Of a stretch of 64,000 nucleotides of DNA, positions 10,881-22,719 are shown one piece after another. The notes beneath the pieces were generated by a model. The model made no database searches. It saw only the letters and a program-made list of their open reading frames with translations, and was not told the origin of the DNA. A program made the translations under genes and the position numbers. Position 1 is the first letter of the stretch; every line of letters starts with the position of its first letter. Location: NCBI GenBank assembly GCA_015680685.1, contig MNCI01025042.1, positions 488,197 through 552,196 of the forward strand, in the 5' to 3' direction. Origin of the DNA: Gnetum montanum. Its lineage: Eukaryota; Streptophyta; Gnetopsida; Gnetales; Gnetaceae.

Positions 10881-11535
10881 GGCTTAATTATAAGCTATGT
10901 CCTCTCCTGTTCATCAAGAAATTCACCTTCCTTATGAGGGAGGTGAAATTATCATTCATGTTGATAATGTGGTGCCCCTGGCTATCAACAATGTGAACAT
11001 AGATCAGGGGTTCAAAGTAGAGCTTCAAGAAGAAGCTCCCAGCCATGAAGTCCAACAACCCAAAAGAGAGAAATGATCCAAAAATAAGCAATAGGATGCA
11101 TTATGGGATGAACTCCCTTTTAGCATCATCAGTGAAGGTGATGGAAAATACAAATTTATGTAGAAAAAACCTTACTCATTCCCTAATCTCATAAAAACTA
11201 GGGAGAATCTACACAACTGAACTAACCTTTCCATCCCATACCCTTATAACCAAATAGTCATATAGCCTAACCTTTCTTTTTCAATTTGTTATAATCTTTC
11301 TTGTATTTTTATTTTACTCTTTATGCACAAAGCCTATGCATGTAGCCTGAGCTCATTTGCATTTTTACTTATTTATTATAGCTTTCTATACTTTTACTCG
11401 TATTGTAAACATCAAAAATCCTTATAAATATATTTCCTTTTAATAACTAGTCCACTAAGACCTTAAATTGGCATAATGGCCCACTATGATCTTAAATTAG
11501 TAACATCAAAGTCTCTTAAGACTCTAAATTAGCAT
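10881..11535 (+). other. A0: end of protease module and repeat-bearing spacer
   Basis: Coding-like sequence continues weakly to about 11270 (PYEGGEIIIHVDNVVPLAI). From about 11440 there are three imperfect copies of the family A spacer word CCTTAAACTAGCA (here as ACCTTAAATTGGCA and similar). A1 inserted in the last of them. Confidence 0.5.
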
Positions 11536-11540
11536 CATAG
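11536..11540. repeat. Target site duplication of A1, left
   Basis: CATAG directly before the LTR, repeated at 29884-29888 after the 3' LTR. Five bases is the normal size for Ty3/gypsy integration. Confidence 0.85.
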
Positions 11541-13370
11541 TGAAACACCACCAATTTTGGGCTCCTGTAATTCAATGGCAGATTTATCTAAGTGTCAAAA
11601 CTTGGGTAAAATTTTTCTAATTTGGGTGTCATGTTGTGTAGCATAGATAGTGTAGCACACTTGAAGTCTTGATTTTTGCAAAAATTTTCTAAGTTTACCT
11701 ACTATGCTCCACAACATAGCTAGCATAGCACACACTTCCATGGCTAGTCTACATAAATGTCAAGCCAGAAGTAATCAAGGGTCACTTGGGAAGGACCAAA
11801 CAATTTGGAAAATTTTCTATCTCCTAGACTATCAATCTCGCTATGCTTTCTAGCTTACCTAGCTTGATACATGTCCCAATTACCAATTCACCCAAGCACC
11901 AAGCTAGAGTCTATCAAAGGTGCTCAAGATGGAAAAAACAATTTGGCAAATTTTGTATCTTTTGGGGTTGTCATGTTGTGCTATGCTGCACAGCATAGCC
12001 GGCTTGACATAGGTTTCAAGGCCAAATTTTACCTAAGTGTTGGACAAGGATCTATCAAGCTATCTTGACATGGGAGATGCATTTGGTGGTTTTCTAACTT
12101 TCGAGGCTACTTGTCTTGCTACACCCTAGAGTGTGATCAGTGTGCCACAAAGAAACATTACAAGTTTCATCAAAATTTGATGAAGTACTTATGTTATGCT
12201 TAGCAGCATAGACAGCATGACAAGTCAAAATCTGCAAAAATTTTACCAATTGTTCATGCTATGCTTTGCTATGCAATGTAGACAATGTGACACATGGAAA
12301 ATGCCTCTAGAAGCTCCCAAAACATGGCATCGACCTTCATTTCAACTCCAACATCCCTCCGATAACCAAGATTAGTAGCTTGCCTTGCTTTTGCACCCCC
12401 CATTGATCCCCAAAATTGTCCCTATGCTTAACCCTACTTAAAAGAGGGGGAAGATGTAGTCCTGGAGTGTAGACTCCAAGTTGCATTTGTTTTGACACTA
12501 TTTATAGGTACATGGTAGTCTCTCAAACTCTGGCACATGTGGTCACAGTTTGGCAATTTCTAAGTTCCTATTCCTATCCTACAGACGGTAACACTTTGTG
12601 ATTAATGCTCAAAACGTAACATGTCAACATGACTCACCACGCTCATGCTACATGGGACCTAAGCCACGTGGTGCCAATCCACATCTCAAATCAACCCTAG
12701 CCCTATAAATACCTTGATGATTAGCATTTTAGTGGTTGGAAAATCATTTGAGCATTGAGCATTTGAGCATTCCTAGCGCCTTCATTACTCCTGCAACTAA
12801 GCACTTAAGCCTAACACCTTAGCAAGCACTGTGACACAGTCTTCCTTACACCTACACCGCATGATGACCACCAACCCAACAAGTTCAACCTTTCTTGTAG
12901 CTATTAGCATCGCATCTATGACATCCCAAAGACTGTGGCTGCATTGCTACGCTATTGCCATGCCTATCTGAACGCTACATACCAACTTCAAACATTACTC
13001 AATCAAAAGTTGTGCTTCCCAATCTTTGGGTGGTGCATTTCTCCACCTTCAAACTCTAGTTCTATATACTCAACATTTTTTTCAAATTTTTCAACATTAA
13101 TCTTGCACTTTCTTCTACTATCAATATGCATTTGCATATTCACGGTACATTACGCTCTTGCTCATTGTCCCAGCTCCCACACGAAGCTCTCTAAAAACTA
13201 TTTTTGCAAATCGTTATTGTTACATCTTGTAAGTCCCAGTTTGATCAACCAAATTGTTTAGGGCACCTCATTTCTATTTCTCCCAGCATGGCCCTCACAC
13301 AAATTCAAGGTTAGGCTATATGCCTACGGACCTCTCAATGTTCCAACCACTGATGTTTTTGGACATCACA
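11541..13370 (+). repeat. 5' LTR of A1
   Basis: Starts TGAAACACCACC and ends GACATCACA. It aligns end to end with 28019-29883. It is rich in the word GCATAG and its complement CTATGC (for example GTAGCATAGATAG, AACATAGCTAGCATAGCAC). TATAAATA at about 12703 in CCCTATAAATACC is the likely promoter. Confidence 0.9.
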
Positions 13371-13375
13371 GTTTT

Positions 13376-13394
13376 TGGCACTAGAATAAGGGCC
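13376..13394 (+). promoter_or_regulatory. Primer binding site of A1
   Basis: TGGCACTAGAATAAGGGCC, five bases after the LTR. It differs from the A3 site by G-to-A changes at CpG/CHG-like positions and one more substitution. Confidence 0.75.
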
Positions 13395-14814
13395 TCCCAC
13401 TCCTTCTATGTGTAAAGGGTAGTCCCACATGCTTTCTACACCTCCATCACTAGCAACAATCTAGCATAGACATAACACTCTTGTGGACCTACCACAACAG
13501 TAGCTAGATCATAGACCAGTGTAGAAGTCATCTACATTATGGTTGGTGAAGATTGGTCCCAATTGATGGTTTCCTAGAATCCCATAGGATGAAAAGCCAT
13601 AATTGTCCACTACATCAAGCTTTGAGTGTTCTATAGAGTGTGACAACCCTGTGAGCGTAGCAGTCCCTTAAAGCATGATGAGCATAATGCCAAAAATATC
13701 CCTTTTTTTAGTGTTTCTAGACTTGGCCATTTTGGCTTGTTTCCTTTACAATTTTCATACTTAGCCATTTTATCTTAAATTTTCTGCACTTAAAAATTTT
13801 TTGCAAGCATCTCTTTTTTTCACATCTTCTTACATAATGAAAATGAACCATGTTAAAACCTTAGCTACCACCTTAAGCTTGGAGGTGGCTCACCACATCC
13901 AATGCATGGTAGACATCGAGCAACCACTTAGCCCAGTGCGACCACAATAGTAGTCTCTTAGACTGTGGCACCAATCGCCCAAGCACACCACACTTGATGA
14001 TGAATGATATAACTTTTTTTGTGCAAAGATTCAAGTAGGCCTACCATTGGACCACCAGGAAATGGAAGAAAAGAATAATTTCAAAATTATCCACTGAAAT
14101 AGAAGGGAGTTCCTTCCCATCCCTAGCATGGTTATACTACTCACTGAAACTTTCAAATGAATTTTGGACCAACATATCAGGATGAGTGGGCCAAAAAAAC
14201 AAGATTCAGCATCCAATTATGATGAACCCCTATAGGATAGGCAAGAGGAGTTTGAATCCCGTTCTGACAGTGGTGTCCCACTCTACATCTCAGCCCCACA
14301 GTCTACCTCTATATTCCTACCACACTAGTTGTGACACTTCCATAGCCTAAAACTTCATCCATGGTAGCTAGCCACTAGGTCCTTTCTATGAAATAGAATG
14401 TAGGACCTTCTACCCCTTTTCCCTTTTTCATTTTCTCATAGTCTATTCAGCGTTTGCAACTAGCGTCTGTGACACCAATGCTACCATATGTGCACACTAT
14501 GCCCATATCGCATTCCCTTTTTCATTTTCTCATAGTCTATTCAGCCTTTGCAACTAGCGTCTGTGACACCAATGCTACCATATGTGCACACTATGCCCAT
14601 ATCGTAGCCAGTAATGAGTCACATTTCCATTACCCCAACCATATCAATGCCAACAACATCAACCTCAACTATGTGGTGCGTAGAAACACCTTTACCCATT
14701 GTTCAATTATCGCATGTGTCGCAGTACATGCAACAGCAAACATACCAAGCATCAAATGTGGTGGCACAACAAACAACCGAGCTATGAGCCACCCTGATGG
14801 CACTATCCATGGCA
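13395..14814 (+). other. A1 leader with 94-bp tandem duplication
   Basis: No intact gene. A 94-bp unit starting CCCTTTTTCATTTTCTC is duplicated almost exactly at 14421-14514 and 14515-14608. From about 14640 the sequence is His/Asn/Pro-rich in several frames and probably represents the decayed Gag N-terminus, equivalent to the Pro/Gln-rich region of A3. Confidence 0.6.
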
Positions 14815-16080
14815 CAACTGATGCAACCCTCTACAACATCCTTGATTCTAGACTAAGTGCTCCAGCTTATTCAAATGCTCACAAAAGAGGTCAGGTGGCT
14901 TAAAGCGACAAACTCAAAGATAGTCCATGTAAAGGGATTCTATCAGGATGATCCCATTAGCCCTATAGTCCCTCCACTAACATTGCCTCCTAAGGTCCAA
15001 CTTCCCTAGTTTATGAAATGTGATGGTGAGGGTGACCCAAATGCTCACTTATTCACTTTCCATTTTGAGTGCTTACTACTACAAGAATGGCCACATGTGA
15101 TTATCCATGTCTTTGCTAGGTCTCTGACTGGCAAAGCTTTAGATTGGTATTGCATGCTTTCTCAAGCTTCCATCTCAACTTTGGAGGAGTTTCTAAGCCA
15201 ATTCGTAAGCCACTTCAAGTATAACTTAAATCCTAAGGCCACACTAGATTAGTTAATGAACATCAAGCAAGAAGTGCTAGAGCCAGTACAAAAGTTCATA
15301 TAACATTGGATTGCCTCCCTAAATGAAATTCATGAGCATATCACCGAAACCCACCTGTCGGCCATCTTTAAGGATGTAGTGAATGATTTCATCAAATCAA
15401 AGCTATACTATTTAGCCCCACATTCCCTTAGCCAATATTTTGCTCAAAAAAAGAGCATATAGGACACAACAAAGGCTAGCAACAACCCAACTTACATAGC
15501 CTACAAGAATGTGCATGAAAGGAGAGATAAGGAAAAGGGGAAAGCCACGACAACCACCATGGTGGCTGTGGCTAATGAAGCCAAGCCCAACAACAACAAG
15601 CAAGTAGCTAAGGCACCTAAGGCCCCATCCAATAGCAACAAAGCATCAGGTTTTAACAACACTGGAACCAACCAATCTACATCATTAGCAGCTACAGGGC
15701 AAACTCCTCCAAGCCCAAAATTTGAGTGTAAGGATTGCTCAAAATACACCCCTTTTCCAATAAAGCCATCAAATATTTTGCATCAATTACTTAGTTCTAG
15801 GCACATTCAATACAAGAAAATGTTGGAGGATGCCTAAAAACACCATGAGAGGTACTGTGAGATCCTCTAAAACCCCTCTGCGGCTATGCCCAATGAGCCT
15901 TTGGTACCCAAAAATTTTAAACTGAACTGATTCTACAACTACCATCAGCTACATGACCATGACATAGGTTACTGCCTAGCGTTGAAGGATGACATCCAAT
16001 GCATGATCGATCAAGGCAAGTTGGTCCTTGATGAAAGTAATCCTGTTTGGCCAAAGAACTAGTCCATGAAAGTCTAAAAG
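14815..16080 (+). pseudogene. gag: A1 gag
   Basis: A single frame with about ten stops contains the whole Gag core: KGFYQDDPISPIVPPLTLPP, CDGEGDPNAHLFTFHFECLL, SLTGKALDWYCMLSQASIST, LEEFLSQFVSHFKYNLNPKA, then a Lys/Asn/Thr-rich linker (15511-15700) and the C-terminal block FYNYHQLHDHDIGYCLALKDDIQCMIDQGKLVLDE. It keeps the Trp that is TAG in A0. The core is typical of the retrotransposon Gag family that assembles particles. Confidence 0.85.
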
Positions 16081-16681
16081 GACCCACTAAAACGGTGCAA
16101 GATATATCATTAATGCTATCAACATTGATGATGATGTAGAGCTAACATATGAACCATTTATGATCTATGTGCCCTCTGGTGAGATTGAAGCCTCAACATC
16201 AACTAGGCCATAGGCCCCCTTTATCATCAAGGCACCACCATGGGTGCCCATGACACCGTTTGTGGTTAGGGCCCCATAGCACATTGTGGAAACAACAACC
16301 CAGATACATTTTTTGATAAGAGTATCAGAACATGTGGGACCCCCATATTCCCAAGGTTCAATGGTGGGAACTACATTGTGACCTGCCTACCCGAAGAGAT
16401 GTGATGAGCATCTAGCCGACAAGATCGAATGCACAAAACTAGGTCCTCATGAACTTGCCCCATTTTCAACTGTTCCCATGGCCTCATTGTCTAAGGCCAC
16501 CAACATAGATAAGCACACACAACAAGCAACTATCGAGGCTTAAAGCCCCACTACCCAACCAAAATCCAAGCCTCCTCCTCCTCAATAAATCTATCTCTTA
16601 GGGTGCATGGAGGAGAGAAAAATCACTAAACAACCTAATAGTGGAAAAGATTTTCTAGATGCACTTGCATAGGTCAAGCAA
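16081..16681 (+). other. A1 gag-protease linker
   Basis: Stop-ridden, weakly coding, Pro/Thr-rich sequence in the gag-to-protease interval. It corresponds to 9706-10377 of A0. No separate feature is seen. Confidence 0.4.
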
Positions 16682-17206
16682 GCTCTAAAAAAAAAGAATG
16701 CAAATTTGAGCCTATACGATCTAATTATGACCTCCCCTACACATCATGAGGCTTTGGTTCACATGTTGGCATCCATTCCTATTAAGGAAGACATGCTAGT
16801 AGAGGAAAAGTCTATACATTCCGTAATGCTCGCACCTACAATTAAAGAACCAACGTCAACACTCTTGACCTTTCACGATGAAGCAATCAAAGCTAACCCT
16901 AAGAAGGATCAAGTAAAATCCATGTTCATAACAATTCACATGGGCTAGTACAAAATTCATAGGGTTCATGTAGATGATAGGGTAGCAACCAACGTTATCT
17001 TGTTCCCCATTGTCAACAAGCTAGGCCTAGTGGATCAAGTTAGGCCAACAACAATGACCTACTTAAAATCCTTTAATAGAGCATGCATGGTTATCAAGGG
17101 GATACTCATGATTGATTTTGTGGTAGGGAATCAATTCCCCACTAATGCAGAGTTCATCGTGGTTGAAGAGATGCTCAAATTCAACCCAATCTTACGGAGA
17201 TCCTAG
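16682..17206 (+). pseudogene. pr: A1 protease
   Basis: LYDLIMTSPTHHEALVHMLA leads into VHVDDRVATNVILFPIVNKL, the active-site strand, with D-D-R where A0 has D-D-G, so catalysis would be lost. FVVGNQFPTNAEFIVVEEML follows, the distal part of the domain. One stop lies at about 16946. The frame closes at 17206, about 180 bases before the 3' end of the antisense gene. Confidence 0.65.
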
Positions 17207-17384
17207 TTAGCCCAACTGAACTACATATTAAAATGATACCACTAGAGATAAATAAATATCATGCTTTTTGTTAAATCATAAACAAAATACATAGTCCATG
17301 ATTACATCCACATAAAAAGACACAAAATTTTTCCAACAACAGGGCTACATCTCAAACATTTTAATTTATGTTTATGATGGAAAG

Positions 17385-20300
17385 CTAAGGCTCTTCCCCT
17401 TCATCTTTATCTACTGCTCCATTGGGTCCTGTGCCTTCACCTAGAGCCTGCACAAAATAGAAAAAAAATAATAAACCAATTAATAAATGGGATGACATGA
17501 AAAATCATATAAACAATAATAAAGTAAGTTAAACTGACCTAAGATGGGCCTACGTCCATATCTAGGGGCATCCTATTGAGGCCAGCCTCTAGGCATTGGA
17601 GGATCTCCTCCTCTAATATGTGTGTCCAATCCTCCTCTCCCAAATCAACACCTATGAGGGTCTTCCCTTTCTTCATGGTTGTCCATATAGGTGGCCCTAG
17701 AGAAAATGTGGCAAATGTAATCTCTCCAAAAGGAACAATGACCTCCCTCTCTAGGGACTCACTAACCACCAGATGGTTCGCAAACATTTTGTAAGCCTAC
17801 ATTACATCGATGGCATTAAGGAATATGTTGCAACATCGGCACCCCATAGACACATCCTGATACTTCATACAATAGGCTATGCATTCCATCTTGTAATGAT
17901 ACTTGTGGTTTTTCTAAGTCTATCCCCATTCATATACTTTGGCGCTATAGTCATTCCAATCTTGGTTCTTCCAAGACAAGAGGTCGATCTACAAGCGCTA
18001 TTCAATGACCTCACAAGTAGCCTCATTCTTGCCCCTAACAGAAAACCAGTACCTATCATAGTCAATCATAGCCATATGCCAGCTACCATCTGATTTATCG
18101 CGGGCCATCAAGAAGTTGTATCGCAACTACAAGTCTTCTAATTGGGTTGCCTAGTTCACCTTCTATTCCTGAAGCTCTTGCACTTGTTTCTAATGCTCCT
18201 CGTTTATGTGCCTACACTCCCACAACAATCATGCATAGTGCAATGTGCACTTTTTTACCTCGTCATATACACAACGAGGCACCTATTCTATCTCAGGAGG
18301 GAACTAACACATAGCATCAACCTAGACTACTCTCCTCGAGTTCCATTTAAGTTGCAAGCCTATTATACCAAGTGGTGAAACATTAGTAGTAAGACAAAGT
18401 AAAAAAAAAATCCAAAAAAAAAAAGATAAACATACCTATCTTAGGATCTATCTATTTCATATAGTTGATCATGTCATCCACTATGCCTTTCGTGAAGGCA
18501 AACTTGTCTAGATTTTCTCCCCATGGTCGTGAGCAGAAAGTGGGCGTAGATTCAGGATGCTCAGTAGAAGTGTTTCCCGCTGTAATATAAAGCATTTTAG
18601 GGTTGTTAAAATAAAATAAAAAAATATAAAAATGATAAAAAAAAAGAGAGAATAGGGAGAAGAAGAGCATAATGAAGATGGTGGTGTAAATCTCCTACCT
18701 AGCAAACCCTCAGGGGTGAGAGCGGGGGGATCACCAATCTGCACGCCTTCAAACAAGGGATCAAATTCACCATCCTCAAATTACAACACCTCTTCTTTGA
18801 GCTGCCTCAAAACTTCACATCCTCATCTACCATGAGTCCCTTGGGTTGAGGGACATCATCCTCTAAGGGCTCCTCTTCTACTACAGGGGCCTTCTTGCTT
18901 GTGTTGCACAAATCTAAATTATAATATTCAAAAAGAAAGAAAGAAAGATAAAAAATAATAATACACTAAATAATGCATGCTTACTAGCTAATTCTAATCA
19001 TGCATTGTTAAGTATGAAGCATATCTTCTTACCCCTTCCCTCAATTTCGTGCACGGGCTCCTCTGCAAGGCGAGCCTTTTTTATCTACATTTTCAACCTC
19101 ATCATCTCAACAATAAGTTATGCCCCCCTTACCACATTACCTATGTTTGTAGGAGGAGCCTCTCTAGCACTATCATGTGCATGGTAGGATGGCGCCACAT
19201 GGCCTTGGTGGTCACTAAAAATGAATCACCAATGGCCTTTGCGGGGTCCTATGACCATGTCATATAGAATAAATGACAAATCCATGGCTTGGATATCTGG
19301 GTGCAATCTTGCACCATCCACAGCCCATTCTCATAGACCACCAATAATTCCACAAACCTTCATAGATCATGCCTCAAGGTTGCTACATAGTTCGACAATT
19401 TCATCTCGCAAGCCATTGGCAAGGTGTTTGGCCCAGTTATACTGTGTCCCTTCCTCTATCACATCTCTCATAATCCAAGCCTACTCTACCCCAAGGACCT
19501 TTCCTTGAAAAAATAGCTTAGGAAATGCAAAAGCCCAAAAGATGGGATAGAGGTGTTGGGCCACCAACAATTTCACTTGCTTCATGGGTATACCCTTATG
19601 GCCTTTCTTAGTGCCTATCCACTCTTCAATGTCCCCTCTATGGTTCAACTCCTTGTTGCTTTTCTCACCTACCAGTAGACCTTTAGAGGGAACACCAAAG
19701 AAATCTAAAAAGAGTTCATCTATGATTTCAAAGACCACCTACACATTGTAAACTCATGTGCTAAAACAGTCAACACTCTCAATGAAAGAGTTAACTAGGG
19801 TAATCATCTCCACTATCGAAATGTTTGGGTTCATAGCTAAGAAAAGGTCCATGAGCCTAGCCCATTGAAGAGTTTGGATTACCCTTTCTAGGGCCTCGTT
19901 GCACAACCAGTGATGCAAGCTATCAATGTCACCATACTTGAAGAGGAAGTTGGCCTTAGTGCATCTTGAGACAACCACTATGACCTCCCTTGACTTAGCT
20001 ACAACTGCAATAAACAAAATTAGAATTAGCAACATGATGGAAATATAAAATTAAAAGCACATGAAAGCAAATAGGTGATACAAATTACATGGGAAATGGT
20101 AGTAGTGAGACTAAAACATCCTCCACACTTGGTATCTGGGAGGCCCACTCAGCATCCAACCAACTAAGATCTCAGCACTTCACATAGCATTTGGAGTACC
20201 TACTAGGGTAATTCATCATATCTATCCAAATTTGTCCTATAACGCCAACATGCACATTCTCAGTGGATGAGAATTCCTATAGGGTTGTTTGGACTAGGGC

Positions 20301-21060
20301 TAATATCCCCTCTCCATCGTGGAGGCTGTTTGCATCAATAGAAAATCTAGCAATAGGAAAAAAGGTAGTAAACATCCTAAGTTATGAGATAATAACTAGT
20401 GTAAAAAAATCACAATAGGGCTTAACTTCCAGCATAGTAAACTATCCCAGGTAGGTTCTAAAAGGCTGTGTGCACATGACAAGTAAGGAAAATAGTGTTG
20501 TATTTATGGTAGCATTGGAATTTAGGCATCTCTCAAATCTAAGAAAATAGCCTGAGGCCTTTTGAGTGCTCACTCAGGCTCCCTACCCCTTCACCTTTAG
20601 CAAGTTCATCTGACATGAATTTCAAATGCCTTAGTTTGCCCCAGGCAACAATGTCTCAACTAGGACACCTACTACTTCAGCTGACAAGTGTGACCATATG
20701 ATCATGCTAAAGTAGCAAAGTAGAAATTCTAAGAATTCTATGCATCCTCCTAAAACCAAACTACCTGATGTCCTATGCGTGTATGTGGTGTAGGAACATT
20801 TGGCATGGGATCATTCATACAACATAGGATCCCAACTAGTTTGACCATGATGAGAGTAGGTTTTAGCAAGATCCTTCAATGCCATAATAATGAAAGCATT
20901 AGTATTGGAAAAAGGTAACAAAAATAATAAAAAGTAATAGACAAACAATGCATAAAAGAAGATAAAAGGAAAACATAATTTATTATGTGCAACATACTTT
21001 TCCCCAAGCCCCATAGGGAAGGGATGTTGGCATCATCATCTAACATGCATGGTTCTAAAT
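17385..21060 (-). pseudogene. Antisense multi-exon gene carried by A1
   Basis: On the minus strand eight coding segments are separated by seven GT-AG introns. Exons: E1 about 21060-20998, E2 20873-20427, E3 20346-20089, E4 20004-19033, E5 18913-18699, E6 18579-18436, E7 18359-17539, E8 17447-17385 (stop TAG). Introns are 76-124 bp and T-rich, with ends such as GTAATTTG...TTTATTGCAG (20088-20005) and GTCAGTTT...TTTTGTGCAG (17538-17448). The product would be near 970 residues: an N-terminal folded region (E2-E4, including FFGVPSKG and FAFPKLFFQGKVLGVE), an acidic linker (E5), and a charged, coiled-coil-like part (E7). There are scattered stops and at least one frameshift in E5. I do not recognise the family. 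Antisense extra ORFs are known in Tat-lineage elements, and this may be one. It lies between protease and RT. The copy in A0 has the same layout. Confidence 0.7.
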
Positions 21061-21185
21061 GAGGCACATCACTAACACTTACATGTTTTCCAAATGTTAC
21101 AATATTAAAGAAAATATCAAAAAAATTTCTAACTATTGGTCATGCTCTCTGCAAAGTGTGACACTTTCAAACCAAAAAAAAAATT
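21061..21185. other. Upstream of the A1 antisense gene
   Basis: Short AT-rich stretch. The true first exon or start of the antisense gene is not resolved here, since no convincing initiator Met is seen in frame with E1. Confidence 0.3.
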
Positions 21186-21370
21186 TAAGTGTTTGTCACA
21201 CTTCTAAGGAGCATAACTATAGAACAATTGGAAACATTTTGGGATATTTTTATAAGTGTTGGTCATGCTGCCAAGGAGTGTGAAAACTGTAAAGTTACTA
21301 GCAAAAAGTTGCAAAAAAAATTTTCAAGTGTTGGCCATGCTCCCAAGGAGCATGACAACTGCAGAATGTG
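21186..21370. repeat. About 70-bp tandem repeat, 3 copies
   Basis: The block AAGTGTTGGTCATGCTGCC AAGGAG..TGA.AACTG recurs near 21186, 21255 and 21327 with substitutions. It lies just upstream of the antisense gene and could be part of its promoter. Confidence 0.65.
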
Positions 21371-22400
21371 AAAATTTATCTAAGTGATGAACATGGCAGC
21401 ACCAATATTTTACTTCTTTTCACACTCTCAGGGATGCCTAGAACTTGATGAACATGATCCTTGATTTCCTTGCCCAAGTCTTATCCCGTGATGTAGGACA
21501 CTAAAAACCCTTATCCCACGCTATGGAGTAGGACACCTATAAAACCCCTATCCTATCCCATGGCATGGGACGCCATAGAAAACCTTATCCCATCTAGCAA
21601 CATGGGACATGTAGCAAACCCTTGTTCCATAGTGTAGGATGCAGAGTGTCCAAACCCTCAAGATGTGCTGCATTCACGGTACACTTAAAACCCCTATTCT
21701 GTCCAATAGCCCGGGATGCTACAAAAAACCTCATCCTATTCCACAACACTAAATGTGTAGAAACCCTTTCCTAGCACTACAGCATAGGACACTCACAAAT
21801 CCTCAATGCCAAAACAAAAAATGGAGTAAAAGAAAGAGAAAAGATGCATTGCATGCACTCTCTCCCTGGCTGCAGCACAATGGCAATGGCAACGGTGGTC
21901 CTTGTCCACAGTAGGCCACCTTCCAAATACCCAAAACCTAGAAGGCCCAAAGTGGAGCATGACAACCTACTTAGCAAATAGCGTCTCTTGGCATTCCTCA
22001 ATGCATGCCTTGGGAAGACGTTGTAGGGTGCTCTTGCCTTCATCAACATTGGTGAGGCCAAGGTGTCAACATTCACTCCATCATCATTGTTGTCATGCTC
22101 TAGCTTCCCTCTATGGCTACTACGCTTTACCTTAGTTGCACTACGCTTGAATGACTATAGGCTCAAATAGTGAAAATGACAGGTTTACCATGGGTGACAC
22201 CTCTATTTATACCCTTCAAGGTCAAATGAAACATCACCCTCCCGGGATGCTCCATGTCCAGACGTAACATCAAATGTTCCGTGTCCTGCACGTAACATGG
22301 GATGCTCCATGTCCAGATGTAACATGGAACATCCCATGTCCCGTGCAACATAACACCTAGAGTTAGAAAAAAAAATTAATTTTTTTTAGGTTTTTACACT
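21371..22400. repeat. A1 spacer with short hairpin repeats
   Basis: No gene. From 21480 to 21790 units of about 50-60 bp repeat the pattern AAACCC..ATCCCATG..ATGGGA..., each with self-complementary arms such as CCCATGGCATGGGA. At 22230-22340 a roughly 31-bp word (GTCCAGATGTAACATGG..ATG.TCC) repeats about four times. This is the counterpart of the 36.2-38.6 kb spacer in A0, with different words. Confidence 0.6.
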
Positions 22401-22568
22401 TAGAAAATTTTTTTACATTTTTTCTGCTTGCTCGATAAACATTCAACTTGGTCCCATGTTTCAAACCTTTCAAACCTTGCTTAGACTTACACCCCACGCA
22501 TAGTCTATGGTCCTCTACAACCTTAAACTGGAAATTTCATGGCCAATCAAAGCTATAGAAAAGAATAA

Positions 22569-22586
22569 TATATATATATATATATT
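22569..22586. repeat. AT dinucleotide microsatellite
   Basis: A short uninterrupted (TA)n run between the spacer and pol of A1. Confidence 0.8.
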
Positions 22587-22719
22587 GCCAAATTATTTTA
22601 CATACTACATAGTTACTCATGTTTTCATATCATTGCCTTCCTTATTCTATGCATTTTGCTTTATTAAAACAAGTGTCTCTTGACATTTTTCTAGTTATTT
22701 TGTAGGATCTCTTGAAAAA

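Noticed and set aside
16690-17210. Protease frame of A1 as a separate host gene
   Set aside because: Same order after gag and same lead-in motif as in A0.
17385-21060. Antisense gene as an ordinary host gene hit by the retrotransposon
   Set aside because: It lies within one LTR-bounded, target-duplication-flanked element, and the homologue in A0 occupies the same place and orientation.
22163-22351. Minus-strand frame rich in repeated Met-Glu-His-Pro
   Set aside because: Translation of the 31-bp tandem repeat.
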